Source: Candidatus Gallimonas merdae (GTDB lineage Bacteria; Bacillota; Clostridia; Christensenellales; Borkfalkiaceae). From it: a DNA stretch of 50,576 nt. The notes below the pieces were generated by a model. It made no database searches. It saw nothing but the letters and a program-made list of their open reading frames with translations, and was not told the origin of the DNA. Below, one piece after another: positions 35,368 through 44,876 of the stretch; positions within the stretch are counted from its first letter, which is position 1, and every line of letters begins with the position of its first letter. The stretch spans positions 1 through 50,576 of the forward strand of contig CAJFRT010000016.1 of NCBI GenBank assembly GCA_904419525.1. Direction: 5' to 3'. The translations under genes were made by a program, and so were the position numbers.

Positions 35368-36291
35368 ATGATTATTTGCGCAGGGGAAATTCTTGCCGAC
35401 ATGATCGGCAAGGAGGAAAACGGAACGTTCAGCTACGAAAGATATGCCGGCGGAGCGCCGTTCAACGTGGCTTGCGGATTAAAAAAACTGGGGGTTCCAT
35501 GCGGCTTTTGCGGTTGCGTCGGAGACGATACGACAGGTGATTTTCTGGCGGAGTTTGCGGAACGGCAGAAGTTCGATTATTGCAGGATCCGGCGCGATCC
35601 GTCACGGAATACCACGCTTGCATTTGTGGAGTTGTCCGATTCGGGAGAGCGAAAGTTCCGTTTTTATCGCAAACACACTGCAGATTACTGCCTTCCGCGC
35701 GGCGCGGCGGAAGAGATCGCCGGACGTGCAGATATCGTGCATATCGGTTCGCTGCCTCTTTCCAAGCGGGAGGGGCGTGTTTTCGTTGACGAGTTAATCG
35801 CGGCGGCGCATGCAAGAGGAAAAAAGGTAAGTTTTGACGTGAATTACCGCACCGACGTTTTTGCGGGTGCCGCGAAGGCGGCGGAGGTAATTGCGAAATA
35901 TATAGCGCTTGCCGATATCGTCAAACTCTCCGAAGAGGAACTGCCGCTTTTTACGAGCGGGGAAACAATGGAAAACAGGCTCTGTCTTCTTGCGGGAACG
36001 AGTAAAATCGTATTCCTCACGCTGGGGGCTCAGGGCAGTATGGCGTGCGTAAAGGGAACGATCTGCAAGGAACCTTCAATAAAAATCCGGGCGGTGGACA
36101 CGACTGGCGCGGGCGATGCTTTTTTTGCGGGCGTTCTGTCCCTGCTGAACGAGGGGGAAACGGATATGGCCCGTGTTTTACGCCGCGGGAATATCTGCGG
36201 CGCGCTTACCACGGCTCAGAAAGGAGCTTATCCGCTGTGGGATAAAGCGGCGGCAGAGTCGGTCGAAACTACGGGTCGGATGCAACAATGA
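35368..36291 (+). CDS. PfkB-family carbohydrate kinase, fructokinase-like
   Basis: The 307-residue kinase opens with IICAGEILADMIG and has the sugar-binding YAGGAPFNVACGLKKLG near residue 30. It ends with the ATP/anion-hole motif DTTGAGDAFFAG near 245, whose Asp is the catalytic base. These are PfkB hallmarks, and the AGGAPFNVA form suits fructokinase. With the dehydrogenase it could turn a polyol into a phosphorylated ketose; this pairing is inference. Confidence 0.88.
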   Translation: MIICAGEILADMIGKEENGTFSYERYAGGAPFNVACGLKKLGVPCGFCGCVGDDTTGDFLAEFAERQKFDYCRIRRDPSRNTTLAFVELSDSGERKFRFYRKHTADYCLPRGAAEEIAGRADIVHIGSLPLSKREGRVFVDELIAAAHARGKKVSFDVNYRTDVFAGAAKAAEVIAKYIALADIVKLSEEELPLFTSGETMENRLCLLAGTSKIVFLTLGAQGSMACVKGTICKEPSIKIRAVDTTGAGDAFFAGVLSLLNEGETDMARVLRRGNICGALTTAQKGAYPLWDKAAAESVETTGRMQQ

Positions 36292-36398
36292 GCGCGGGAA
36301 GCGGGTCGGCGTTTTCCGTGAATGAAAAGTTGGCAGAAAGAACGGAGAAAACGGCTGCTTTTGAGATGCGGAGGCCGTCATTGGACGGAATTTGAGAG

Positions 36399-38891
36399 AT
36401 GGATATGTGTGAAATGCAAAAGATCATGCAGCGGGTTCACGCACTGATGCGCGATGAACAGGCAAGGACGGAACGAAAACTTCCGTCCGACGCATATTTC
36501 CTGAGCGAGGACGACATTGTATGTTTTCCGTGCAGACGCGGAGACAGCCGCTATCCGTATTCGGCGGATGGCATGACGCTGTGGGCGTATTCCTCCGGGA
36601 ACGTCCGGATCGAGGAAAGCGCGTTCTGTATCCTGCCTGGGTGGGAAAACACGCACGAGCCCAATCTCGCATTCTTTTTCGGGGAAGAGCGTGGCGATGT
36701 GTTCTGCCCCGTCTCCGTGACGGGTGCGGCGCGGCAGACGGACGAAGGAACCGTTGTAAGATACACGGTCTTTACGCCTGCTGCTGCATATTATATCGCC
36801 GAAGGGGAGAAACTGGACGGCTGCGTAAAGTTATACGTCGATGCGCGGAAGAACGTGCGGATGGCATGTACGGTCATAAACAAGAGCGGACGCCCTCTTC
36901 AGACCTATCTTTCCATGTACATGTCGCCTCTTTTCCGTCATGCACAGGCGGAAGGATTCGAGGACAAGTGGTATCGGTCGTGTGTGGTGACGGAGGACGG
37001 TTTTTTATTTTCCGTGACGGAGTGCATGGGGCGGGATCTCTGTCTGCATCACTACGGTGCGCTTGTGCGCAGCTGCGGCGGACAGGTGTCCTCGACGGCA
37101 TCTCCCGTGGATTACAAGGGCGGCGCCATGCGCCAGCTTTACGAGGCGGAGTGTCTGCGGACGGGACGTTTTGCGGAAGAAAAGCACTATTGCGAATTTA
37201 CGGAGAGCGCGATCGCGGGGGATTTGTGCCGTGCCGCATTGCAGCCGAAGGGGAGTCTTACCATCTCCTATACGTTTTCGGTGTCCGATGTCCGCGAGCA
37301 GGCCGTACGCAGCGCGCATGCCGCAGAGAACGAGGCAGACGCGGAGGAAAAACCATACCGCGCGCTTCCGCAGGTGCAGATGACGGCGGAGGGGATCGAC
37401 GGACAGCTGCTTTCGTATTTTTTGCACAATGTATTCCGCCAGGCGGAATTCTGTTCGCGCGCCAAAAATTACGCGGGCGACCTCATCGGCATCCGCGATA
37501 TCTTTCAGCAGCTGGAATGTTCTCTTTTCTGGATCCCCGAAGTGTGCCGCCGCAGAATGGTGGAGGCGCTCGGGTTTATCGGGGAGGACGGCAGGGCGCC
37601 GCGGCAGTATTCCTATCCGCGCAGCCGGGGACAGCTTCCGCGGATGGATCTGCGGGAATTTATCGACCAGGGTGCGTGGATCATATCCACATTTTACACA
37701 TATCTTGCAGTCACGGGGGATAAAACCGTTCTGGATGAGGAATGTGGCTATTACAGGTTTGCGGGGAGGGAAGTATCGTTCAGCGATAAACGGGATACGG
37801 CGTTGGAGCATCTGCTCCGCATCCTTGATTTTCTGCTGCGCAATCTTGACGAACGGACGCACTGCGTTCATGCTCTTTACGGGGATTGGAACGACGCACT
37901 GGACGGACTCGGCAGAACGGACGATCCTGGGAAAGAATTCGGAACGGGAGTTTCCGTTATGGCGACTATGCAGGTCTACCGGAACTGCATACAGATACAA
38001 AATATTCTGACGCACATCGGGAAATTCGCGGATAAGGCAAAGGAATATGCGGCAGCAGCAGGGACGATCCTGCAGGGGCTTATGGAACACGCCGTCGTCG
38101 ATGACGGGAACGGGCAAAAAAAGATCGTCCACGGCTGGGGGGATAAAGGCGCCTTCAGAGTGGGGAGTTTCTGCGACAACGACGGCTGTTCGCGGGACAG
38201 CGCCACCTCCAATGCCTTCTGGGTGCTTTCAGGGATCAATGAAAAGTATGACATGCGCAGATATATCCTGCAAGCGTATGCGCGACTGGACAGCAAGTAC
38301 GGGATCCGCACGTTCCGGCCGTCATTTTCGCCTGAAAACGACAAGGTCGGGCGTATCACGCAGCTGCCGGAGGGAACTGCGGAAAATGCTGCCGTCTATA
38401 TTCATGCGACGTTGTTTGCAGTATGGTCACTCTATGATCTCGGCGAAGCCGGACTTGCGGAAGAGCAGCTTCTGAAAGTGCTTCCCATCACCCATGAATA
38501 CATCTCGACAACGCCGTTCGTGATGCCGAATTCGTATATAGAAAACGTGCAGCGCGGTTTTGACGGCGAATCTATGAACGATTGGTTTACGGGAAGCGGC
38601 TGCGTTCTCGGGAAAATTCTGATTTTTGAGATCTTCGGGTTTAAGCCGGAGCCGGGCGGTTTTACACTGTGTCCCGCAAAAGGGGTGCGCTTCCGTTCGT
38701 TCCATGTAAAGCTGTGTGTAAAGGGCGGAGAGCTGATTGTTGATTATCACAATGAAAACAGCGGAGAACGCAGGTTTTTGCTACGGGATGAAAGTGGGGA
38801 TGCGCCGGAGCGCATTGTCGCAGCGGATAAACTGTGCTTTCTCGATCGGGACATTTCCGGGAAAAAACTCTTTGTGGCGGTCGTCGATTGA
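36399..38891 (+). CDS. GH94-like glycoside phosphorylase
   Basis: The 830-residue product belongs to the cellobiose-phosphorylase superfamily, which splits disaccharides with phosphate to give a sugar 1-phosphate. It has the N-terminal beta-sandwich, an (alpha/alpha)6 barrel and the GDWNDALDGLG motif at residues 495-505. Asp499 matches the catalytic acid region of the GDWND family motif. VHGWGDKGAFRVGSF and DNDGCSRDSATSNAFW follow. No signal peptide is seen. The acceptor and bond are unknown; related families such as GH149 or GH161 are possible. The start has a weak GAGAG site; a second ATG two codons on is equally possible. Confidence 0.75.
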   Translation: MDMCEMQKIMQRVHALMRDEQARTERKLPSDAYFLSEDDIVCFPCRRGDSRYPYSADGMTLWAYSSGNVRIEESAFCILPGWENTHEPNLAFFFGEERGDVFCPVSVTGAARQTDEGTVVRYTVFTPAAAYYIAEGEKLDGCVKLYVDARKNVRMACTVINKSGRPLQTYLSMYMSPLFRHAQAEGFEDKWYRSCVVTEDGFLFSVTECMGRDLCLHHYGALVRSCGGQVSSTASPVDYKGGAMRQLYEAECLRTGRFAEEKHYCEFTESAIAGDLCRAALQPKGSLTISYTFSVSDVREQAVRSAHAAENEADAEEKPYRALPQVQMTAEGIDGQLLSYFLHNVFRQAEFCSRAKNYAGDLIGIRDIFQQLECSLFWIPEVCRRRMVEALGFIGEDGRAPRQYSYPRSRGQLPRMDLREFIDQGAWIISTFYTYLAVTGDKTVLDEECGYYRFAGREVSFSDKRDTALEHLLRILDFLLRNLDERTHCVHALYGDWNDALDGLGRTDDPGKEFGTGVSVMATMQVYRNCIQIQNILTHIGKFADKAKEYAAAAGTILQGLMEHAVVDDGNGQKKIVHGWGDKGAFRVGSFCDNDGCSRDSATSNAFWVLSGINEKYDMRRYILQAYARLDSKYGIRTFRPSFSPENDKVGRITQLPEGTAENAAVYIHATLFAVWSLYDLGEAGLAEEQLLKVLPITHEYISTTPFVMPNSYIENVQRGFDGESMNDWFTGSGCVLGKILIFEIFGFKPEPGGFTLCPAKGVRFRSFHVKLCVKGGELIVDYHNENSGERRFLLRDESGDAPERIVAADKLCFLDRDISGKKLFVAVVD

Positions 38892-39036
38892 ACGGCAGCG
38901 AAAAATTTCCGTTCTCAGGTATTGTTATGCGCAGTTCACCGATGTGCAGCAGGATGTCTATGGACTGTTGAAAGAGAACCGCACGCCCAAAGTATCGTTG
39001 GAAGAAATCGGAAAGATCAACGGGATTGATGTTTAG
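38890..39036 (+). pseudogene. 3' relic of a GH2 beta-glycosidase
   Basis: In a frame different from the preceding gene, about 45 codons read LRYCYAQFTDVQQDVYGLLKE and then NRTPKVSLEEIGKING, ending in TAG. This matches the conserved late GH2 segment (CYTQLTDVEQEVNGLLTYDRKPKVD). The rest of the GH2 gene is absent; the preceding bases belong to the GH94-like gene. It is a gene tail left by deletion or recombination. Confidence 0.6.
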
Positions 39037-39053
39037 TTCGTGGGGAGACATTT

Positions 39054-40804
39054 ATGACGCAGATTAAGGGGAACAAGATCATTGTTGACGGAAAAGAAAC
39101 GCAAATTTACAGCGGCAGCATCCATTATTTCCGCATCCATCCCGATCAGTGGGAGGACAGGCTGTTAAAGTTAAAGGCGTGCGGCTTCAATACCGTCGAA
39201 ACGTATATCGCGTGGAATATGCACGAACCGAGAAAGGGAGAATTCTGTTTTTCGGGGATGTGCGACGTCGGGCGGTTTTTGAGCCTTGCGCAAAAGGTCG
39301 GGCTGTATGCCATCGTGCGCCCGGGGCCGTACATCTGCGCGGAGTGGGATGCGGGCGGATTTCCCGCCTGGCTGCTCTCCGACGGCTGCGCGATCCGTTG
39401 CAGCGACGAGCGCTATCTTTCGCACGTTCGTGACCTCTTTTCCGTTCTGCTGCCTGAACTCAAGCCGCACCTTTTGTCTTGCGGCGGGAATATCATCGCC
39501 ATGCAGATCGAAAACGAATACGGCAGCTACGGAACGGATAAGCAGTATCTGCGTTTTCTGAAAGGGCTGTACGAGCAGTTCGGCATGGACTGCATCTATT
39601 TCACGTCGGACGGCGATCTCGACATGATGATCTCGGGCGGAAGTTTACCCGACGTCTGGAAGACGGTCAACTTCGGTTCCCGCACGCACAATGCCTTCCG
39701 CGTTCTCGGGGATTTCCAGACAGATATGCCAAAGTTCTGCGCGGAGTTCTGGTGTGGCTGGTTCGACGCGTGGGGCGAAAAACATCATACGCGCAGCACT
39801 GAGAGCGTCAAGGAGGAGGTGGAGGCGCTGCTTGCAGAGGATGCGGGCTTCAACTTTTATATGTTCTGCGGTGGTACCAACTTCGGATTTACCGCGGGAG
39901 CGAATTACGACGGAAAATATACGCCTGACATTACAAGTTACGACTATTGTGCCCCGCTCACTGAAAACGGGGACTATACACCGACGTACTTTATGCTGCG
40001 TGAGCTTTTGCACGAAAAGCGTGGCATCGCACCCGTGCCCCTGCCGCCCGCGCCCGTCAGTCAGAACGTCGGCAGCGTCCGTCTGACCGAATTTGCGTCG
40101 TTGTTTGAAAATCTCGAAGCGGTCGGGGAAAGGCACGTTTCGCCCGTCGCGCGCAGGATGGAGGAGTACGGACAGACGGGCGGCTACATTTTATACCGCA
40201 CGCGAGCGGAAGGGAAGTATGAGGAGACGCAACTCTCCGTGCGGGACGTACACGACAATGCGTATGTGTACGCGGACGGGGAGCGGATCGCCGCATTTTC
40301 CCGTATGGGATACGGTATCTTTGCCTCGCTGTTCGACGGCGCATCTGTCACGTTTTGCGCGTTTGAAGGGAAAAAGCGCATCGACGTACTTGTCGAGGCG
40401 CTCGGAAGGGTGAACTACGGCGAGATCATGCCCGATCTCAAAGGAATGTCGGGCGTCTATCTCAACCGCCAGCTCCTGATGGGATATGAAACGTGGCTGC
40501 TTCCGATGGACAATTTGCAGAATATCCCCTTCGGCGGGGAGCAAAGGCTTGTCCTGCGTTCCTGAAAGGTACGTTCCGTGCCCATGCGGGACAGGATTGC
40601 TTTGTGGACTTTGGCGGCTTTACCAAGGGCTGTATCTTCATCAACGGATTCGCGCTGGGAAGATATTGGAATATCGGTCCGCAGCGGACGCTCTATGTCC
40701 CCGGTCCCGTCGTACATGAACAAAACGAGATCGTGATTTTCGAGTTGGAACACTATGAAAGGCCTGAAATTCGTATCACAGACAGCGCAAAGTGGGACAA
40801 ATGA
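39054..40804 (+). pseudogene. Beta-galactosidase GH35, interrupted by one frameshift
   Basis: The first 503 codons form a GH35 enzyme without signal peptide: SGSIHYFRIHPDQWEDRL near residue 20, VRPGPYICAEWDAGGFP near 88, the acid/base Glu155 in QIENEYGSYG, and the nucleophile Glu231 in FCAEFWCGWFD. The frame stops at 40565. The missing C-terminal galactose-binding domain continues in the -1 frame from about 40545 to 40804 (PAFLKGTF, GFTKGCIFINGFALGRYWNIG, LYVPGPVV, IVIFELE). A one-base loss near 40545-40560 explains this; no classical slippery heptamer is visible. The catalytic domain is complete, so a truncated product might keep some activity. It would release beta-galactose. Sequence error is an alternative. 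Confidence 0.85.
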
Positions 40805-40899
40805 CTGGAAGGTTATGCTCGTTCGGTCAGAATGAAATGAAAGAGTTATGCCGTGAATTTTCATGCAGCGCGGTTTACGAATATTTCCGGGAGGGGTAA

Positions 40900-41532
40900 A
40901 TGGAATTAACGGGAAAGAAAGTCGCCTTTCTCGGCGACAGCATCACGGAGGGCGTGGGAGCCTCTTCGCCGAAGACATGCTTTGTCAGGGTATTCGCGCG
41001 CAATGAGGGCGCTCTCGCACGCAATTACGGGATCAGTGCAACGCGTATCGCGCGGCAGAAGGACAAGGTCGCTTTCAACGATTTTCAGGATTTTGTGTCA
41101 CGCGTGGAGACGCTTGAAACCGATGCGGATATCGTCGTCGTATTCGGAGGTACTAACGATTACGGCCATGGTGATGCTCCGTTCGGCAGCCCGGAGGATG
41201 CGACTGCGGACACTTTTTGCGGCGCATGCAATGTGTTGTTTGAGCGGCTGAATGAACGGTTTCCACGTGCAGAAAAAGTTGCTTTGACGCCGCTCGGCAG
41301 AGCGAGCGAGAGTACGCCTCCGCAGGGCAAGCGTTCGCTGAAAGAATATGCGGCTGTCTTGAAAGAATCTGCGCTGCGGCACGGGTGGCAGGTACTTGAT
41401 CTGTATGAAAAGTGTAAGAGCGATCCGATCGTCCGCGGCGTGCGGGAGAATCTTAACGACGGACTGCATCCAAACGATCGGGGGCACGCGCTGCTCGCCG
41501 AGGCGGTTGCGGCATTTTTGAAACGTCTTTGA
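40900..41532 (+). CDS. SGNH/GDSL hydrolase
   Basis: The 210-residue cytoplasmic protein has block I FLGDSITEGVG (Ser in GDS near residue 13), block III VVFGGTNDYG near 85 and block V DGLHPNDRGH near 185-195. These give the full SGNH set of Ser, Gly, Asn and His. Such enzymes often remove acetyl or other esters from sugars, which suits its place in the locus. GGGAGG precedes the ATG. Confidence 0.88.
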   Translation: MELTGKKVAFLGDSITEGVGASSPKTCFVRVFARNEGALARNYGISATRIARQKDKVAFNDFQDFVSRVETLETDADIVVVFGGTNDYGHGDAPFGSPEDATADTFCGACNVLFERLNERFPRAEKVALTPLGRASESTPPQGKRSLKEYAAVLKESALRHGWQVLDLYEKCKSDPIVRGVRENLNDGLHPNDRGHALLAEAVAAFLKRL

Positions 41533-41599
41533 ACGCGGGCGCGTCTGTATCTTTCAGGGCGCAGGACAGGAATGATGTGGAGCGAAAAGAGGATGTAAT

Positions 41600-41870
41600 A
41601 TGAACGATGTATTTGATTTTCAAAGCATTGTAACAAAATTTACATGGCCGTAGCGCTCGTAGATTGCGAGCGCTATGGCGAGGGGCGCATCAACGATGTC
41701 TTAAATTGGCACCGGAGGAGAACGGTAAAGAGGTACACTTAATTTTGCAACGCATCAACAACAGGCTGTTCCCAGACGTTGCCAAGCTCATGCACAACAT
41801 CGGGTTTGTGACGGACTTCTGCTGTCGGAGTGTTTGGCGCATGAGGGCGACCCATGCATTTCTTGTTGCT
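41600..41870 (+). pseudogene. Relic of a NahK-like sugar kinase N-terminus
   Basis: Pieces matching the start of the intact kinase at 44877 occur in order but in shifting frames: MNDVFDFQSIVTKF, then DCERYGEGRIND, then LILQRINNRLFPDVAKLMHNIGFVTDFC. Each step drops to the -1 frame and stops interrupt it. It covers about the first 85 residues of the 379-residue kinase. It is an older, decayed copy or the donor half of a duplication. Confidence 0.8.
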
Positions 41871-42025
41871 CAACAACAATTACAAATGACATTTTGCAGG
41901 CGGCTGCTGGGGGCTCTTGCGGCTTTCGGGCCCAGAGCTCGTTGTGTGTGTGCTCGCCGAGGCGGAGATGCGCGCGGCAGCGCAAAATGTCGCTGACGTA
42001 TTGAAAAGATCTGTTCTGTAAAAAG
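41871..42025 (+). other. Unassigned debris upstream of mgtC
   Basis: A short frame ending in TAA at 42021 reads LVVCVLAEAEMRAAAQ and NVADVLKRS, which looks protein-like, but I cannot tie it to a family. It lies between the kinase relic and the mgtC remnant. The stretch from 41533 to 41600 holds no gene. Confidence 0.3.
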
Positions 42026-42680
42026 ATGGGGATGGGTGAGAAGTTGGATGTTTTGGGTGAACTATTTCATTTGCTGAATATCTTGCTCGCAGTCGTGCTT
42101 GGCTTTGCTATCGGGTATGAGCGCAAGCTCCGCTATAAGGAGGCGGGCATCCGCACGCACACCATCGTGTTCGCGGGATCTGCGCTTATAATGGTAGTGT
42201 CAAAGTACGGCTTCGGCGGCGAGGACGCCGACGCGTCGCGGGTGGCGGCGCAGATTGTTGCGGGCGTCGGTTTTCTTGGCGCGGGCATCATCGTGTATCG
42301 GAAACACGAAGTACATGGATTGACGACCGCCGCGGGCGTCTGGGCAACGGCGGGCGTGGGCATGGCGGCAGGTGCGGGATTGTATATCATCGCTGCGGGC
42401 GCGACGGTCATCCTCATCGGCGTACAGTGTCTGTTTCACATCAAGTGCAAATTTTTCAGACGAAGAAGTACTTTCAGGTAAAGATCGTATTCACGAGCAG
42501 CGGCGGGGAGAACGACGTCATCAAGGAAATTTTTCAGACCGACCGCTTCAACCGCCTTGTCATCGAACGCAAGGGCGGGGAGACGGTGTACCACGCCACG
42601 CTCAACACGGACAAGGGCTCACGGAGATTATGGCGCAGTATCCCTTCATCCGCTCCATCGAACGCTGCGACGAGGCATAA
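42026..42680 (+). pseudogene. MgtC/SapB-family membrane protein, two frameshifts
   Basis: The first frame (to 42481) encodes the MgtC membrane core: LAVVLGFAIGYERKLR, EAGIRTHTIVFAGSALIMVVS, and VGFLGAGIIV followed by GLTTAAGVWATAGVGMAAGAG. The C-terminal ACT-like domain continues in the -1 frame from about 42455 (KKYFQVKIVFTSSGGENDVIKE), then shifts by -1 again near 42620 and ends EIMAQYPFIRSIERCDEA. Joined, the product would be about 218 residues, the family length. MgtC proteins modulate magnesium stress and ATP synthase. The membrane part may still be made. Confidence 0.8.
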
Positions 42681-42719
42681 CCGAACATTTTATAAGAGGC
42701 ATAACCGAACATTTTATAA
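42672..42719. repeat. Tandem duplication of 24 bases
   Basis: The unit GAGGCATAACCGAACATTTTATAA occurs twice in a row without change. It spans the last codons and stop of the mgtC remnant and runs to just before the GH13 ribosome site. Confidence 0.9.
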
Positions 42720-42733
42720 TAGGAGAAAAGATT

Positions 42734-44263
42734 ATGAACAACCTTCCCGCTTGGCTTGCGGATGCGGTGTTTTATGAAATTTATCCGCAGTCCTTTCAGG
42801 ATTCCAACGGCGACGGCATCGGCGACATCAACGGCATGATCGCCCGTCTTGACTACATCAAAGAGCTCGGCTGTAACGCAGTCTGGGTGAATCCGTGGTA
42901 TGATTCGCCCTTTGGTGACGCGGGCTACGACGTACGCGACTACAAAAAGATTGCGCCTCGCTACGGCACGAACGAGGACGCCAAACGTTTCTTTGACGAG
43001 GCGCACAGGCGCGGCATGCATGTGCTTATCGACCTCGTCCCGGGGCACACCGCCATCGATCATGAATGGTTTAAAACGTCTATGCGCGCTGATAAAAACG
43101 AATATTCCGACCGCTATATCTGGACAAACAGCATTTGGGAGGGGGGCGGCGAATATGCTACGCTGCGTGGCATTTCTGATCGTGACGGCTGTGCGGTCGT
43201 TAACTTCTTTTCGCACCAGCCCGCGCTCAACTACGGCTATGCGCATCCCGATCGCCCGTGGAAGATTTCTTCCGATTCGCCAGCCGCCCTTTCAACGCGC
43301 GAGGCGATGAAAGATGTCATGCGTTTCTGGCTCGATTTGGGTGCTGACGGCTTCCGTGTCGATATGGCGGCGAGTCTCATCAAAGAGGATGACATCGGAC
43401 ATCCCGCGAACATTCGCTTGTGGCAGGATTTTCGCACCTTTCTCGAAAAAGAATATCCGCAATGCGCCATGGTTTCGGAGTGGGGCGTACCAAAAGAGTC
43501 CATTGCAGGGGGCTTCCACATGGATTTCATGTTGCATTTCGGTCCGCCTGCCTATAAGTCTTTGTTTCGCAGCGAGTATCCGTTTTTCTCCAAAGAGGGG
43601 AAGGGTGACATCTTCGCCTTTCTCGATACTTATTCTGCCGATCTTGCCGCTACCGAAAGGAAGGGGCTTATTTGTATCCCGTCGGGGAATCACGATATGT
43701 CCCGCCTTGCGTGCGGAAGGGATATGCGCGATCTGAAGATCTGCTTTGCGTTTCTTTTGACCATGCCGGGGGCGCCTTTCCTCTATTATGGCGATGAGAT
43801 CGGCATGCGATGGCTGGAAGGACTCACGTCGGTAGAGGGCGGATATGACCGCACGGGCTCGCGTTCTCCCATGCAATGGGAAAAGAGAACGGGCTTCGGA
43901 TTTACTTCCTCGGCGAAGCCATATATTCCCTTCGACAAGAGCGCCGATGCGCCCACGGTCGAAGAACAGGCGAAGGACGAAAATTCCCTGCTGAATGCGG
44001 TGAAGACATTGCTCGCAGTGAGAAAGACGCACAAGGCGCTGCAGTCGTTCGGCGAATTCAAGCCGCTGTATGCCGAAAAAGGGAAATATCCGTTCGTCTA
44101 TGGACGCATGGCAGAGGGCGAGCGCATCGTCGTTGCGCTCAATCCCGCGGACAAAGCGGTGGAAGTTCCCTTTCTGTTGAACGGTAAAATTTTGTGGAAT
44201 GTCGGCGAAGCGCCGAAGGGCAATAAAATGGCGCCCTGCAGCGCTGCCGTGATTCTTAAATAA
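42734..44263 (+). CDS. Alpha-glucosidase-type GH13 enzyme
   Basis: The 509-residue enzyme is an alpha-amylase-superfamily hydrolase, probably acting on alpha-glucosides inside the cell. It opens AVFYEIYPQSFQDSNGDGIGDINGMI, with GFRVDMAAS (nucleophile Asp210), VSEWGVP (acid/base Glu249) and SGNHDMSR (near 320). The QSFQDSNGDGIGD form is that of oligo-1,6-glucosidase, trehalulose or sucrose-type subfamilies; the exact substrate is open. The start follows AGGAG; the longer frame upstream runs through the mgtC remnant and is rejected. Confidence 0.9.
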   Translation: MNNLPAWLADAVFYEIYPQSFQDSNGDGIGDINGMIARLDYIKELGCNAVWVNPWYDSPFGDAGYDVRDYKKIAPRYGTNEDAKRFFDEAHRRGMHVLIDLVPGHTAIDHEWFKTSMRADKNEYSDRYIWTNSIWEGGGEYATLRGISDRDGCAVVNFFSHQPALNYGYAHPDRPWKISSDSPAALSTREAMKDVMRFWLDLGADGFRVDMAASLIKEDDIGHPANIRLWQDFRTFLEKEYPQCAMVSEWGVPKESIAGGFHMDFMLHFGPPAYKSLFRSEYPFFSKEGKGDIFAFLDTYSADLAATERKGLICIPSGNHDMSRLACGRDMRDLKICFAFLLTMPGAPFLYYGDEIGMRWLEGLTSVEGGYDRTGSRSPMQWEKRTGFGFTSSAKPYIPFDKSADAPTVEEQAKDENSLLNAVKTLLAVRKTHKALQSFGEFKPLYAEKGKYPFVYGRMAEGERIVVALNPADKAVEVPFLLNGKILWNVGEAPKGNKMAPCSAAVILK

Positions 44264-44321
44264 AAGAAAAACAAATTTGATTTTATAGGAGAGCGGGTAT
44301 TATGATTTTTAAGACGGAGAT

Positions 44322-44843
44322 ATGATTGTTTTTGCGGGCGATTCTATTACGGATGCAGACAAAAATACCACAATGGATAGGATCGGGAACGGATATGTGC
44401 GGTTGATGAGGGAAGCGCTTGCAGCATTTTCCGCAGATTGGCTGTCGCACGTTCAATGCGATCGTGAGCGGAGACAATTCACGCAATATTCTGACGCGTT
44501 GGGGAAAGGGCATGGATGCAAAAGCGCCTTCTGCGGTGTTTTGTTTGATCGGTGCCAATGGTATTGGCGGAACATCAATTGTTTGGAGTCCGAAAAACCC
44601 CTTGTTTCCAAAGAGGAATATGAGTACAATCTGACAGAGATATGCATGAATGCAGAGCGGTATAATCGCTTTATTCTGTGCACGCGGTAGCGCAAATTCA
44701 GGTTGCCCGTACTTGACGTGCAGAAAGAGTTTGATACCTATCATGGAGTAACGTTCGGGCATGAGTATTTCGTGGGACTGGCGTACCTGGGTGCGATTGA
44801 ATCCATACTATTCGTGCGCACGCTCTTGAATGTGAGCGGATGA
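44322..44843 (+). pseudogene. Frameshifted SGNH hydrolase relic
   Basis: The frame begins MIVFAGDSITDADKNTT with the GDS nucleophile and GNGYVRLMREALAAF. It then shifts: FNAIVSGDNSRNILTRW and FCLIGANGIGG are in another frame, VSKEEYEYNLTEICMNAERYN returns to the first, and a third piece (LDVQKEFDTYHG) runs towards 44843. The order follows SGNH esterases (blocks I, II and III), but block V with the catalytic His is not recognisable. It is non-functional as read. A different SGNH gene at 40900 is intact. Confidence 0.75.
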
Positions 44844-44876
44844 GATGGGGCTTTATAATAAAAATGAAAAATGATC

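Noticed and set aside
38737..39036. A 99-codon gene starting inside the GH94-like gene
   Set aside because: Its first half only reads the phosphorylase gene in another frame. Only the last 45 codons look protein-like, and they were recorded as a GH2 relic.
40545..40570. Programmed -1 frameshift in the GH35 gene
   Set aside because: No X-XXY-YYZ slippery heptamer or clear downstream stem is visible, and GH35 genes are not known to use one. Mutation or sequence error is simpler.
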